Below are positions 44,000-53,042 of a DNA stretch of 64,000 bases, in pieces. The DNA comes from Streptomyces tauricus (GTDB lineage Bacteria > Actinomycetota > Actinomycetes > Streptomycetales > Streptomycetaceae), in NCBI RefSeq assembly GCF_014650955.1, contig NZ_BMVY01000018.1:101884-165883 (forward strand), written 5' to 3'. Position 1 is the stretch's first letter, and each line of letters starts with the position of its first letter. Below the pieces are notes generated by a model. It ran no database searches. It was given only the letters and a program-made list of their open reading frames with translations, and was not told the DNA's origin. Both the position numbers and the translations under genes were made by a program.

Positions 44000-45259
44000 T
44001 CAACGTCGGCGCGCCCCGGGACGGCTGTTGAGATGGGCCGGGAGCCGTGCGGGGCCGTACAGAACGCGTGATGGCCTGGCCACCCGGCCGGCCGCCGGTG
44101 TCGCGTCAGGGTAGTACTCGAAGAAGCGACGCAATACGGTCTGTGTTTCCGCGCGGGCGAGAGTCGCGCCGAGGCAGTAGTGGATACCCGCCCCGAAGTC
44201 GAGGTGCCGACTCGGCCCTGGCCGGTTCACCTCGAAATCATCGGGGCGTTCGAAGGCGGCGGGATCCCTGTTGGCGCCGGCCAGAAGAACGACCACCGGT
44301 GTTCCCGCCGTCACCTTGTGGCCGTCCACGTCGGTGGTGGCGCGGGCTCGGCGTACCACGTACTGGACGGGCGAGGAATGGCGCAGGGTCTCCTCCACGA
44401 CGGCGGCCCAGTTCCCGGCGGCCTCTTCTCTCCGGCGGGGTTCTTGCAGCAGGGCGTGAAGAGCGTTGCCGATGAGGTTGACGGTGGTGACGAACCCGGC
44501 CAGGAGCATCATGCCGCAGGTGGCGATGACGTCTCGCTCGCTCAGGAGGCCGGGACAGCGTTCGGTCAGACCGGTCAGGAGCCCCTCGGTGCTCCGCCCG
44601 GCCGAGGCATGCAGCCGGAAATACTGTGTCATCTCGGTGTAGACCCGTTGGAGGCGGTGGAAGTCGGCGCGGGTTCTCGGTCCGTCGAGGAGAGCGGCGA
44701 CGTGTCTGCCCCATCGGGTGATGAGCGGCATGTCCACCACGGGAAGCCCCAGCAGGCGGCAGACGGTGGTGACGGGCACGGGTTCGGCGAGCGTGCTGAC
44801 GAGGTCGACACTGCCCTGGCCGGCGAGACCTCGCAGGCGAGCGTCGATGTCTTCCTCCAGGTGCTCGGTGACCTTCTGCAGCCGGTCCCGGGAGAACCAT
44901 GGCGCGACGACGGCACGGAGTTCGGTGTGCCGGGGTGGGTCGAGGGAGAAGAACGCCTCGTCGAGCGGGTGGACGAGATCCTCGGTGACGTGGCCGCCGT
45001 TTTGTCCGGAGACCATGGTCGGGACGGTTCCGAAGTCACCGCTGCGCAGGATGGCGTTGGCCGTCGTCCAGGTGGCGGTGAACAGCAGGCCGCGCCGGCT
45101 GCGGACCAGCGGGCCCCGGGCACGGACGGCCGCATAGGACGCGTAGCCCTCCGCGCCGGGGCGCAGCCGCAGGATGTGAGCTCCGAGGTCGCCGCGCAGG
45201 TCATCCTGGAGGAGCCGGATCCGGGTGGCCAGGAGAGCCAGCGCAGTGTCATTCGCCAT
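44000..45259 (-). CDS. cytochrome P450
   Basis: The 419-residue protein has the bacterial class I P450 layout. The I helix reads MMLLAGFVTTVNLIG (about residues 250-264), the E-x-x-R pair is Glu290 and Arg293 (VVEETLRHSS), and the haem loop is HLDFGAGIHYCLGATLARAE with Cys362. FSLDPPRHTELRAVVAPWFS is the usual D-P-P-x-H segment. The I helix normally has an acidic residue before Thr (A-G-x-E/D-T); here it is Val257, so proton delivery must differ. ATG 45259 lies inside the radical SAM gene by 11 nt, so translation is coupled. It is the last gene of a five-gene biosynthetic operon. Confidence 0.9.
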   Translation of the reverse strand: MANDTALALLATRIRLLQDDLRGDLGAHILRLRPGAEGYASYAAVRARGPLVRSRRGLLFTATWTTANAILRSGDFGTVPTMVSGQNGGHVTEDLVHPLDEAFFSLDPPRHTELRAVVAPWFSRDRLQKVTEHLEEDIDARLRGLAGQGSVDLVSTLAEPVPVTTVCRLLGLPVVDMPLITRWGRHVAALLDGPRTRADFHRLQRVYTEMTQYFRLHASAGRSTEGLLTGLTERCPGLLSERDVIATCGMMLLAGFVTTVNLIGNALHALLQEPRRREEAAGNWAAVVEETLRHSSPVQYVVRRARATTDVDGHKVTAGTPVVVLLAGANRDPAAFERPDDFEVNRPGPSRHLDFGAGIHYCLGATLARAETQTVLRRFFEYYPDATPAAGRVARPSRVLYGPARLPAHLNSRPGARRR

Positions 45260-46379
45260 CGGCGTCCGACGTTTCCTGCGTACGGTGCCCGGAGGGCCGA
45301 TAGGGGGACCAGTAGTACTGGCGGTAGAAGCTCTCCGCCATCTCCACCCAGGTACGCAGCTGCTCTGTGCTGTCCAGGAAGTGGTGCATGTTGACCAGCA
45401 TCCAGCTCCACATGGCCTGGCTGTCCCGGCAGCCACTGCAGTTCCCGGAGGTGCAGCAGAACTGGACGGTGTGGTCGGCCCGGTAGGTGTTGAACCCCCG
45501 TAGTACGGGGTTTCCGTTCTTGAGCCGGTCGGTGTGCGCTTCGTGGTCGACGCTGACGCTGGGGCAGGTGTCGTAGCCGAAGGTTCCCCAGTGGGTACGG
45601 CCCCGGATCAGCGCGTTGAAGTAGTACGGATGGCCGATCACCGTGTCCGGGTAGGTCTCCCACACGCGGGTCATTTCGGCCAGCAGCCGGTCGCCCTCCT
45701 GGAGCGCGGTGGGGTCGTCGGAGCCGTAGTCGCTGTAGAAGCCGAACACGACCTGGTTGCCGTTGTCCTGGATCGCGCGCACGGTCGGTTCGAGGTGGGA
45801 GAGTCCCGGCTCGCTCACGGTGTAGACCCAGGTCACACGCGGGTCGTTCCGGTATGCCCCTAGCCCGAGGTCGAACAGGCCGGTGATCGGCTGTCCGTTG
45901 GGCCGGTGTCCGCGTAGTGCGTCGTCGATGGGACCGCCGCCCCACAAGGACACCAAGACCTGGATGTTCTCGAACCCGTCGTAGGGGACGGGCCTCGTTC
46001 CGTTGGTGACGACTGACACGTAGGGGAACGTCTCCACGAAGACGGAGATGCGGTCGGGTACCAGTGCCGGTTCTCCGCCGATGAGCAGGACATTGGTGGT
46101 TCCGCCGGCGTGCAGCTGCTGGGCGAACGTTCGCAGGGTGTCCAGGTCGCGGACTTCCTCGGCGGCCTTGTCCATGTCGTGCTCGAAGAACCAGCACCCT
46201 TTGCAGCGCAGGTTGCAGGCGTTCGTGATGAAGACCTCCGCGCTGCGGACGCTCGCAGAGAATTCCTTGACCGCCTCCAGGCGGTCCTGCAGTTCTTGGT
46301 CGGAGCGGGTCAGTTCCTTCACACGTTCCAGCACACGGTGTCGGCTGGGACGGAGCTCGACGTCGAGAGTTCGTGTCAT
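45249..46379 (-). CDS. radical SAM enzyme with C-terminal cysteine cluster
   Basis: The 376-residue protein binds [4Fe-4S] through Cys55, Cys59 and Cys62 (NACNLRCKGCWF) and SAM through the GGEP motif at 101-104. Later strands (VVTNGTRP, VLVSLWGGG) follow the partial barrel. A second cysteine set, Cys272, Cys308, Cys309, Cys314 and Cys317 (YDTCPSV; FCCTSGNCSGC), looks like a SPASM or twitch-type auxiliary cluster. Such clusters are typical of enzymes that modify peptides, sugars or small cyclic substrates by oxidation. The 45-residue N-terminal helix region is unusual. It is 43 nt after the acyltransferase and overlaps the P450. The reaction is unknown. Confidence 0.88.
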   Translation of the reverse strand: MTRTLDVELRPSRHRVLERVKELTRSDQELQDRLEAVKEFSASVRSAEVFITNACNLRCKGCWFFEHDMDKAAEEVRDLDTLRTFAQQLHAGGTTNVLLIGGEPALVPDRISVFVETFPYVSVVTNGTRPVPYDGFENIQVLVSLWGGGPIDDALRGHRPNGQPITGLFDLGLGAYRNDPRVTWVYTVSEPGLSHLEPTVRAIQDNGNQVVFGFYSDYGSDDPTALQEGDRLLAEMTRVWETYPDTVIGHPYYFNALIRGRTHWGTFGYDTCPSVSVDHEAHTDRLKNGNPVLRGFNTYRADHTVQFCCTSGNCSGCRDSQAMWSWMLVNMHHFLDSTEQLRTWVEMAESFYRQYYWSPYRPSGHRTQETSDADGE

Positions 46380-46422
46380 GCCGTTCTTCCTTTCGGTGCT
46401 TTGGTGAGGTGAGTGCTTTCGG

Positions 46423-47855
46423 TCAGGAGGAGGCGAGCCGGAGCAGTTCCTGGGTGTTCCGGAGCAGAAGATCGGCGAAAGCGGGCAGGTCGGACACTGC
46501 TGCCGGGTCCAGATGGACGTTCAGGGTGCACGTGGTGTCGTGGGACATGAGTGAGGAGATACATCCGCTGTTTCCCCGTGGCCCGAAGGCGAGGCAGGAG
46601 ATGATCTCCGCACCGGCGACATAGGCCGGCCGCAGGACACCGGGCATGCTGCTGGGCACGACGTCGATGGCCGCGGACATCCGTCGTACGAACGCGGAGA
46701 GCAGCGGCGGCGGAACGAGAGGCAGGAAGTCGGCCAGTGCCGGCAGGACCTGCACCATGCCGGACGAGCGCGAGTCCCGCAGGAACTGGTGCACCGTACG
46801 AATCCGGGTGCCCAGGTCCTTGCTGGTCAACGGCGCCGCGAGGAAGGCCACCCCCACCATGTTGTTCTCTGTGTGCCCCTTGTTCTTTCTGAGGTCGACG
46901 GGCACGGCCATCGAAAGAGTTCCGTGACTGACGCCGCGGTGACGGTGGTAGTCGGCATACGTGGCCAGCAGGATCGCGATGTACGAGGAGGTCACCGAAG
47001 CGCCCACGCTTTTTCCTGCGGCCTTGAACTGTTCGAGCGGCATCTCGATCGATTCGTACCGACGCTCCAGCGAGCGTCCTGCCAACAAGGGCGACGGGGT
47101 GGGGATTTCGACGCGGCGCAGTTCGCTCAACGCCGTATGGAGGGTCCCGGAGACGCGTGCCGGGTGCAGTGCCTGACGCCCGAGTGCGGATGCGGCATGG
47201 GCCCAGGCGGTGATAGCGCGACGCGACAGCGAACGCGAACCGTGCAGTTGGGCACGGGCTTGCGACATCCAGGTGTGTCATCCGGTGCGGTCCGGGGGCG
47301 CTGCAGTGGAAGGACGGACGCTCCGGACGACCTCTTCGGGCTGCGGCGCGATGAGGGAAGAACGGCGAGCATCGCTTCCCGTAGTCCGCCGCCGTCGGTG
47401 ATGCAATGGTGGATTTTGATCACCAGGGCCGCTCGGTCCTCCTCCAACTCCTCCACCAGCACGATCCGCCACGGGGGACGCGCGGGGTCGAAGGGGGACG
47501 CGCCCACACGTTCCGCCAGATCGAGGAGTTCCCTGCGACCGCCGGGTGAGGGCAACCGGATCCGCTCCAGGTGATGGTGGACATCGAAGGCCGGGTCCTC
47601 CTGCCAGGCGGCCCATCCCCATTGCCAGGGGGCGTCGACAACTCGTGTTCTCAACCGGGGAAGCACCCGGGTGACATCGTCGAAGCAGGCCAGCAGTCTG
47701 TCCCAGCGCGGTGCGTGTTCCAGGATCCACACCAGCACCGCGTGCGAGCGCAGAGCCTCATGTGTATCGAGACGCCAGAACGCGGTCTCCAGTCCGTTCA
47801 GTGTGGCCATCGCCTCCCAACCGGGGAGCTGCTCGGCGTGCGTGTCAGCAGGCAT
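46423..47855 (-). pseudogene. WS/DGAT-like O-acyltransferase, one frameshift
   Basis: The first frame has ATLNGLETAFWRLDTHEALR, DPAFDVHHHLERIRLPSPGG, FDPARPPWRIVLVEELEEDR and KIHHCITDGGGLREAML. The H-H-x-x-x-D-G motif is the active site of wax-ester synthase/diacylglycerol acyltransferases. The second half, SIEMPLEQFKAAGKSVGASV, TLSMAVPVDLRKNKGHTENN and ISSLMSHDTTCTLNVHLDP, is in another frame from about 47268, directly after an in-frame TGA. The span is 1433 nt, not a multiple of three. All conserved parts are otherwise kept, so it is either a recent frameshift or an error. It would esterify an alcohol with an acyl-CoA or acyl-ACP. The start is 47855 by AAGGTGG; TTG 47909 or ATG 47810 are alternatives. 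Confidence 0.7.
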
Positions 47856-47901
47856 ATCCACCTTCAGGACAGTCAAGGACGACCACCCGCGGAGCGGTCC
47901 G

Positions 47902-48144
47902 TCAGACAAAAGGGGGGATGTTCATATCGGTGGTGACGGAGGCGAACGGAGTACCCGGTTCGGCACCGCCGGCCCGGATGGCCCAGTGCATGAGCAGGTG
48001 CGGGAGGGCGTTGAAGGCCGTGCTGCCGAGCTCTCGCTCGAACTCTTCGCGGTGAGCGGGGTGCGTGGAGGCCCGGATCTCGTCGATGGTTGCGGGCAAC
48101 TCGACGAGTTCGCCTTCGCACAGGGCCTTCAGCAGCGGGTTCAC
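47902..48144 (-). CDS. 80-residue protein of unknown function
   Basis: From GTG 48144, which overlaps the TGA of the hydrolase by 4 nt, it reads MNPLLKALCEGELVELPATI, DEIRASTHPAHREEFERELG and STAFNALPHLLMHWAIRAGG, ending MNIPPFV. It is a small, mainly helical, acidic protein. It has no Asp-Ser-Leu phosphopantetheine motif, so it is not a carrier protein. Tight coupling on both sides shows it belongs to the biosynthetic operon. I do not recognise its family; the helix pattern faintly recalls small DUF6247-type actinobacterial proteins. Confidence 0.65.
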   Translation of the reverse strand: MNPLLKALCEGELVELPATIDEIRASTHPAHREEFERELGSTAFNALPHLLMHWAIRAGGAEPGTPFASVTTDMNIPPFV

Positions 48145-49052
48145 TTCGTCTTTCCCGCACCGGACGCCGCCGGCTCCTCCTGCTCGTCGGTCCCTTGACG
48201 CCCGCTGTTCAGGAAGGGACGGACAACCTTGAGGAATTCGTCCGCAGCCTCCAGTTGAGGACAGTGGCCCGTCGCCATCAGACGGCGACTTCCCTGCGGG
48301 AGAAGCGAAGCGGAGGCGGCCTGCCAGGCAGGGACCACGAAGTCGAGGATTCCCCAGACCACCAGAGAAGGCATGGGGAGGTGGGGCAACTTGGGCCTCA
48401 GGTCGTAGCGCTGGCCGAAGGGTGTCAGCGCATTCGCGACCACGGCGAGGGTCGTGCTGATGTACTGGGGACTTTCTGCTCGCTTGACCTGGTCCACATA
48501 CCACAGCGGTGGGATGTTCCAAGGCCGGGATGTGGCGCCCAGCGCGCAGGTGATGGTATTGATCAGCGCGGCACCCGGCAGCATGCTGGCCGCGAAGGCC
48601 GCACGGCGCAGCACAGGGTATGCGGCCAGAGTCTGAACGGGGTTGGCGCTGCGGCCCAGTCCGCCGGGTGCCACCAGGACCAGGCGATTGATGTGATTTT
48701 CCTCGACGAGGGCCAGATGAATGGCAATCATTCCCCCGAAGGAATGGCCGATGACGGAATAGTCCTTGAGGCCGATGGCGGTGACGAATGCCTCGACGAA
48801 GGCCGTGTACCGGGCCGGCGTGTGTTCGTCGAGAGGCGGTGTCCTGCCGAAACCGGGCATGTCGAGGGCGATCACATGATGGGTGGCGGCCAGTTGGGGT
48901 ATCACCGCGATCCAGTCGAAGGATCCGCTCGCGTCTCCGTGCAGCAGAAGGAGGTCCGGGCCGGTCCCGGCTTCCAAGTAGACGGTGGTGCGCCCTTCGG
49001 TCTGCGTCTGACGTTCGTGGATGCCATGAGGTGGGGGGGTGTAGGTGGACAC
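48141..49052 (-). CDS. alpha/beta hydrolase of the biosynthetic operon
   Basis: The 303-residue protein has oxyanion loop LLLLHGDASGSFDW, nucleophile Ser104 in VIGHSFGGMIA, acid Asp235 in WGILDFVVPA and His261 in ATGHCPQLE. The triad is complete. It resembles meta-cleavage-product hydrolases and haloperoxidase-like esterases, and the cap region (residues 130-215) is well developed. It is the first gene of the minus-strand operon, starting at GTG 49052. It could release or cyclise the acyl product, or act as a beta-lactone-type enzyme. The last 20 residues are charged. It looks intact. Confidence 0.85.
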   Translation of the reverse strand: MSTYTPPPHGIHERQTQTEGRTTVYLEAGTGPDLLLLHGDASGSFDWIAVIPQLAATHHVIALDMPGFGRTPPLDEHTPARYTAFVEAFVTAIGLKDYSVIGHSFGGMIAIHLALVEENHINRLVLVAPGGLGRSANPVQTLAAYPVLRRAAFAASMLPGAALINTITCALGATSRPWNIPPLWYVDQVKRAESPQYISTTLAVVANALTPFGQRYDLRPKLPHLPMPSLVVWGILDFVVPAWQAASASLLPQGSRRLMATGHCPQLEAADEFLKVVRPFLNSGRQGTDEQEEPAASGAGKTK

Positions 49053-49842
49053 GTTTGTCTCTTTTCTCTCCGGCGAGGCATCCGGTTCGAAATCACAGCT
49101 CAGACGTAGTGCGCATCAAATCCAGGGACGTGTGCGGCGGAAACCCGCGCAAGCCGGTGGCCAGGTGATATTCAGAATCGCTAAGCGGTTTATCAACAGT
49201 CAACGGCGATGGGCGCGCCGCGCAAGGGGAAGTGAGGGGGCGGGCGAAGCGTGGCGGCGAGAAATCGAGCGCTGATGCGCCCGCGCGACCGGCGCCTCTG
49301 CCCCCGCGTGACGTCGTGCCGGTCCAGGTCGTACTAGCCCTGGCGGCAGTGGTGCATACCTGGAACAAGGGAAGAAGCCAATAGCCCTTACTGGGAGAAT
49401 GATTTCTGTGCACGGCGCGCACGGCGTGAGCGCCGTCGCCATGTGTGCCTCGCACTCCGGTGTGCTTTAGCCAGCAGAGCTCGCAGTGCGCCCCCGGAGT
49501 GCGGTGACGGCGCGCGGGAATCAGCTCGTGCTACCGCTTCGTCTCTTCCGCCCCGTGCAATTCGTCACCGACCGAGGAAAGATGAAGCAGCGCTCGTAGG
49601 CGTCTCCTGTCCTCGGCGGCCCCACCTCAGGTTTGATCGAGAAACCTGGATCCGGCCTGCAGTCAGGGATTCGCCCTTCCGCAGTTCCGGCCGGCGCCCC
49701 ATGACATCCGTGGCCAGGAACGCAGCGACACTTCGGGAAAATCGTGGCTCCGACCGTGTGTTGAGGTCATCCAAACGGTCGGGCGCTCTCGATTCCCCGT
49801 GTGCCTACCGCATCAGTTCTTCGTCAGGAGGACAGCTTGGTA
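49053..49842. promoter_or_regulatory. divergent control region of the biosynthetic cluster
   Basis: This 790-nt gap separates the minus-strand operon from the FAAL-ketosynthase operon. I see no protein with believable codon use in either direction. The part near 49165-49205 is more AT-rich (GATATTCAGAATCGCTAAGC, then TTTATCAACAGTCAAC) and may hold the minus-strand promoter. The length leaves room for a regulator site or a short leader. Confidence 0.4.
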
Positions 49843-51663
49843 ATGGACCGGAATCCCAGAACGACCGCCGTGTACGCCAGGACGGTGACGGACCTCTTGC
49901 ACGAGCAGGTCGACACCCGGCCCGACGAGATCGCCTACGTGTTCCTACGCAACGGTGAAGATAACGCCGACTCGATGACTTACCGGCAGCTCGATACCGC
50001 GGCGAACGCGCGGGCGGCCGGTCTGCTCACGAAAGGGCTGTCGGGCGGCCGAGTGCTGTTGATGTATCCGGCCGGGCTGGAGTTCGTTCGGGCGTTACTG
50101 GGCTGCATGCAGGGCCGAGTCGTCGCGGCGCCCGTGCAGGTGCCCAGTCGGCGGGAACACCTCCGTAAGATCCGGCGGATCGCCCAGGACGCCGACACCT
50201 CCGTCGTGCTGACCACCACACGGATCAAGGCAGAGGTCGAGCAGCGCTTCACCGACGCGCCGGAATTGGCGCCGCTGACTCTCATACCCACCGACAGCAC
50301 CGACTTGTCCGCGATCACCGACCAGTCCGTCACCGCGCCTGCGCCGGGCGACATCGCGCTGCTGCAGTACACCTCGGGGTCGACGGGAGATCCCAAGGGC
50401 GTCATGATCCGGCACGAGAACTTCGTGGCCAACGCGGCGCAGACCGATCAGTCGCGCCCGCTGACGCCCGAGGGCCGGGTGGTCAGCTGGCTGCCGCACT
50501 TCCACGACATGGGCCTGATGTTCGGAATCGTGTTGCCGCTGTACGCGGGTGTTCCCTCGTACATCATGGCCCCGGAGGCGTTCATCCGTCGTCCGGCCCG
50601 ATGGCTGGAGGCCGTCGCCCGCATCGGGGCCACCCACAGCGTCGCACCCAGCTTCGCCTATGAGATGTGCGCTCAAGCAGATCTGCGCGGTGACATGTCG
50701 GAGGTCGGCGACCTGTCACGGTGGCGCTTCGCCGGTAACGGCGCCGAACCGGTGCGCCAGGCCGCGATCGAGGCGTTCTGTGCCGCCTTCAAGCCCTACG
50801 GGTTCGACCGGCGCGCGATGTGTCCGGGATACGGGCTGGCCGAGAACACTCTGACCGCGACCCTCACTCCGGACCGGAGGCCCCCCACTGTCGGGTGGAT
50901 TTCCCTTGAGGCCCTGCGCGCCGGACGTGTCGAACCGGCGGCTCCCTCCACACCTGGGGCCTACTCGGTGGTCAGCTGCGGACTCCCCTTACCGGGCACG
51001 GATCTGCTGATCGTCGATCCGGTCACCCGGCACCCGGTGGGCGAGGGGCGGGTAGGAGAGATCTGGGTGACCGGACCGTCGGTGGCCGCCGGTTACCGGG
51101 GGCGGCCACAGGACAGCGAAGAGGTCTTCCGCGCCCAGCCGGCACAGGACACCGGGCCCCCCTCCCTTCTCCCGCAGACCGGCCCCACCCGCGGCTATCT
51201 GCGCACCGGCGATCTGGGTTATCTACAAGGCGGAGAGCTCTACATCACCGGCCGCCTGAAAGACGTCATTGTCCGCCAGGGACAGAACCACTACCCCCAG
51301 GACATCGAACTGACCGCTGAACAAGCGGTGCCAGGGCTGCATCTGAACTGCGCGGTGGCATTCTCCGTGGACGACGGACAGCGCGAGCAGCTGATTGTGG
51401 TGGTCGAGATCGACGGCAGAGTACTGCGAGATCCAGGCCTCGACGCTGTGCGCGACCAGGTCCACCAGGCGATTCACGAGACACATCGGCTACCGGTCCA
51501 CGAAGTGGTGGTCGTGCGCCGTGGAGCGCTCCTGAAGACCTCCAGCGGCAAGATCCAGCGTCAAGCCTGCAAACAAGCCTATTTGAAAGGCCGCTTGGTG
51601 GCGCTCAACTCCCCCTCCCCCTCCATGGCGGCGCGGCCCTTGGGGCAAGAGGCGCAGGAGTGA
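49843..51663 (+). CDS. fatty-acyl-AMP ligase (FAAL-type)
   Basis: The 606-residue adenylate-forming enzyme has LLQYTSGSTGDPKGVMIRHE (P-loop, about residue 173), VSWLPHFHDMGLMFGIVLPL (the W-L-P-x-x-H-D-M-G-L signature of FAALs), MCPGYGLAENTLTATLTP, YLRTGDLGYLQGGELYITGR and LKDVIVRQGQNHYPQDIELT. ALLKTSSGKIQRQACKQAYL is the C-terminal lysine motif. FAALs activate a fatty acid as acyl-AMP and pass it to an acyl carrier protein instead of CoA. No carrier protein is visible here. AGGAGGA precedes ATG 49843; TTG 49837 is an alternative. It is translationally coupled to the ketosynthase (GTGA overlap). Confidence 0.9.
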   Translation: MDRNPRTTAVYARTVTDLLHEQVDTRPDEIAYVFLRNGEDNADSMTYRQLDTAANARAAGLLTKGLSGGRVLLMYPAGLEFVRALLGCMQGRVVAAPVQVPSRREHLRKIRRIAQDADTSVVLTTTRIKAEVEQRFTDAPELAPLTLIPTDSTDLSAITDQSVTAPAPGDIALLQYTSGSTGDPKGVMIRHENFVANAAQTDQSRPLTPEGRVVSWLPHFHDMGLMFGIVLPLYAGVPSYIMAPEAFIRRPARWLEAVARIGATHSVAPSFAYEMCAQADLRGDMSEVGDLSRWRFAGNGAEPVRQAAIEAFCAAFKPYGFDRRAMCPGYGLAENTLTATLTPDRRPPTVGWISLEALRAGRVEPAAPSTPGAYSVVSCGLPLPGTDLLIVDPVTRHPVGEGRVGEIWVTGPSVAAGYRGRPQDSEEVFRAQPAQDTGPPSLLPQTGPTRGYLRTGDLGYLQGGELYITGRLKDVIVRQGQNHYPQDIELTAEQAVPGLHLNCAVAFSVDDGQREQLIVVVEIDGRVLRDPGLDAVRDQVHQAIHETHRLPVHEVVVVRRGALLKTSSGKIQRQACKQAYLKGRLVALNSPSPSMAARPLGQEAQE

Positions 51664-52650
51664 CGTTCCATACACGCCCGTCACGCGGCGGTGCCCGGAT
51701 CGCCGGAGTCGGGGCCTATCGACCCTCCCGTGAGGTGAGGAACGACGAAATAAGTGGACGCATCAAGGCCAGCCCTCAGTGGATAGGGCGCCGTTGTGGA
51801 GTCACCACACGCCGCTTCGCAGCCGAACACGAGTCCGTCCGCCATGGCAGTCGAGGCCGGTCGCCGAGCACTGGCCCAGGGCGACGTCAAGTCCGCCGAC
51901 CTCGGTCTGGTGTTGCTGGCGACCACGTCCTTCACCGAACAGACACCAGCTGCGGCCCCATGGGTCGCCCAATTCCTGGGAGCTCCATCGGCGGGTGCCT
52001 TCGACCTCAACGCAGCCTGCGCGGGATTCAGTTACGCGCTCGCCCAAGCGAACTCCCTCGTGCGTGCCGGTGAGGTCGACAGTGTTCTGGTCGTCGGCTC
52101 GGAACGAATGAGCGACCTGATCGATTCCTCCGACCCGGACACCGCGTTTCTCTTCGCGGACGGTGCCGGGGCCGCCGTGGTCGTCTCCGCAGACTCTCCT
52201 GGCTTCGGCCCGGTGGTGTGGGGCGCTGATGGCCACCGGCACCGTTCCGGCACCTACAGTTCCTGGCCGGCAAAAGCCTCGTCTGACACGACTCGTTCGG
52301 TTCTGCGCATGTCCGGTCTGGAATCGTACCGCTGGGCGGCAACCCGCTTGCCGGAAGTCGCCCGGCAGGCCGTCGAGGCGGCGGGAGTGCAACTCGACGA
52401 CATAGCGGCCTTCATCCCGCACCAGGCCAATCTCCGCATCATCAATGCCGTGGCCTCCTCGCTGTCCTTGAGTCCTGACACGGTCGTGGCCAAGACCATC
52501 ACCCACAGCGGCAATACCTCGGCCGCGTCCATTCCTCTTGCCATGGACGACCTACTGACCCGGAGAGCCGTCCGCAGCGGCGACCTCGCGCTGCTTCTAG
52601 GGTTCGGCGCCGACCTTGCCTATGCCGCGCAGGTCGTCGAACTCCCGTGA
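51660..52650 (+). pseudogene. beta-ketoacyl synthase III (KAS III), one frameshift
   Basis: From GTG 51660 the frame reads ARIAGVGAYRPSREVRNDEI and GRRCGVTTRRFAAEHES. It then shifts near 51835 into SAMAVEAGRRALAQGDVKSA, DLNAACAGFSYALAQANSLV, AFIPHQANLRIINAVASSLS and THSGNTSAASIPLAMDDLL. The Cys, His and Asn of the KAS III triad are all present, in AACAGF, PHQANL and SGNTSA. Total length is 991 nt, one over a multiple of three. Apart from this indel the gene is in good order, so it may be functional if the indel is an error. It would condense the FAAL-derived acyl group with malonyl-ACP or act as an acyltransferase. FAAL and KAS III overlap by 4 nt. Confidence 0.75.
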
Positions 52651-52739
52651 TGCAACGATCTACGAGGCGTTATGGGAGACGGCGCTGGCCTGCTGTCAGC
52701 GGTCTATCCCGCCCGGCCGCCGTGCGAGGGCCGGGCGGC

Positions 52740-52938
52740 GAGGCTGGAGCAGGAGAACACCTACCGGATCATGCTCGCGGGGAGCGTGTCGGGTAAACAG
52801 GGGAAGAAGTGCTCGGAGGGCTTCATGTGGACCGTTTCGAAGCCCGGCACGCAGTCCAAAGTGGTGGTCCAGCTCGACAGGACCGACACGGCGCACGGCG
52901 TCGAGTTCACCTTCGAGAAGGTCACCTCCAGCCGGTGA
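52740..52938 (+). pseudogene. C-terminal fragment of a hypothetical exported protein
   Basis: The frame ARLEQENTYRIMLAGSVSGK, CSEGFMWTVSKPGTQSKVVV and QLDRTDTAHGVEFTFEKVTS has convincing codon use and an all-beta look, as in the last strands of a secreted or membrane-anchored Streptomyces protein. The upstream 70 codons in the same frame look random. It is probably the end of a truncated gene. Confidence 0.35.
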
Positions 52939-53042
52939 CCGGCCAACGGGCACCGCTTCCTGTTACAGACCCTCGAACACTCCCGATCGCGTACCAAGGC
53001 GAGTGACCGCGGGGCGAACGATTCAGGCCGTGCAGGAAAAGA

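Noticed and set aside
44180..45394. A long plus-strand frame across the P450 gene.
   Set aside because: It is a shadow of the P450, whose haem and E-x-x-R motifs fix the coding strand.
49843..52650. The FAAL, KAS III and hydrolase set as an OleABC olefin or beta-lactone pathway.
   Set aside because: The ligase has FAAL signatures rather than OleC ones and no OleD-type reductase is present; the resemblance is only in gene classes.
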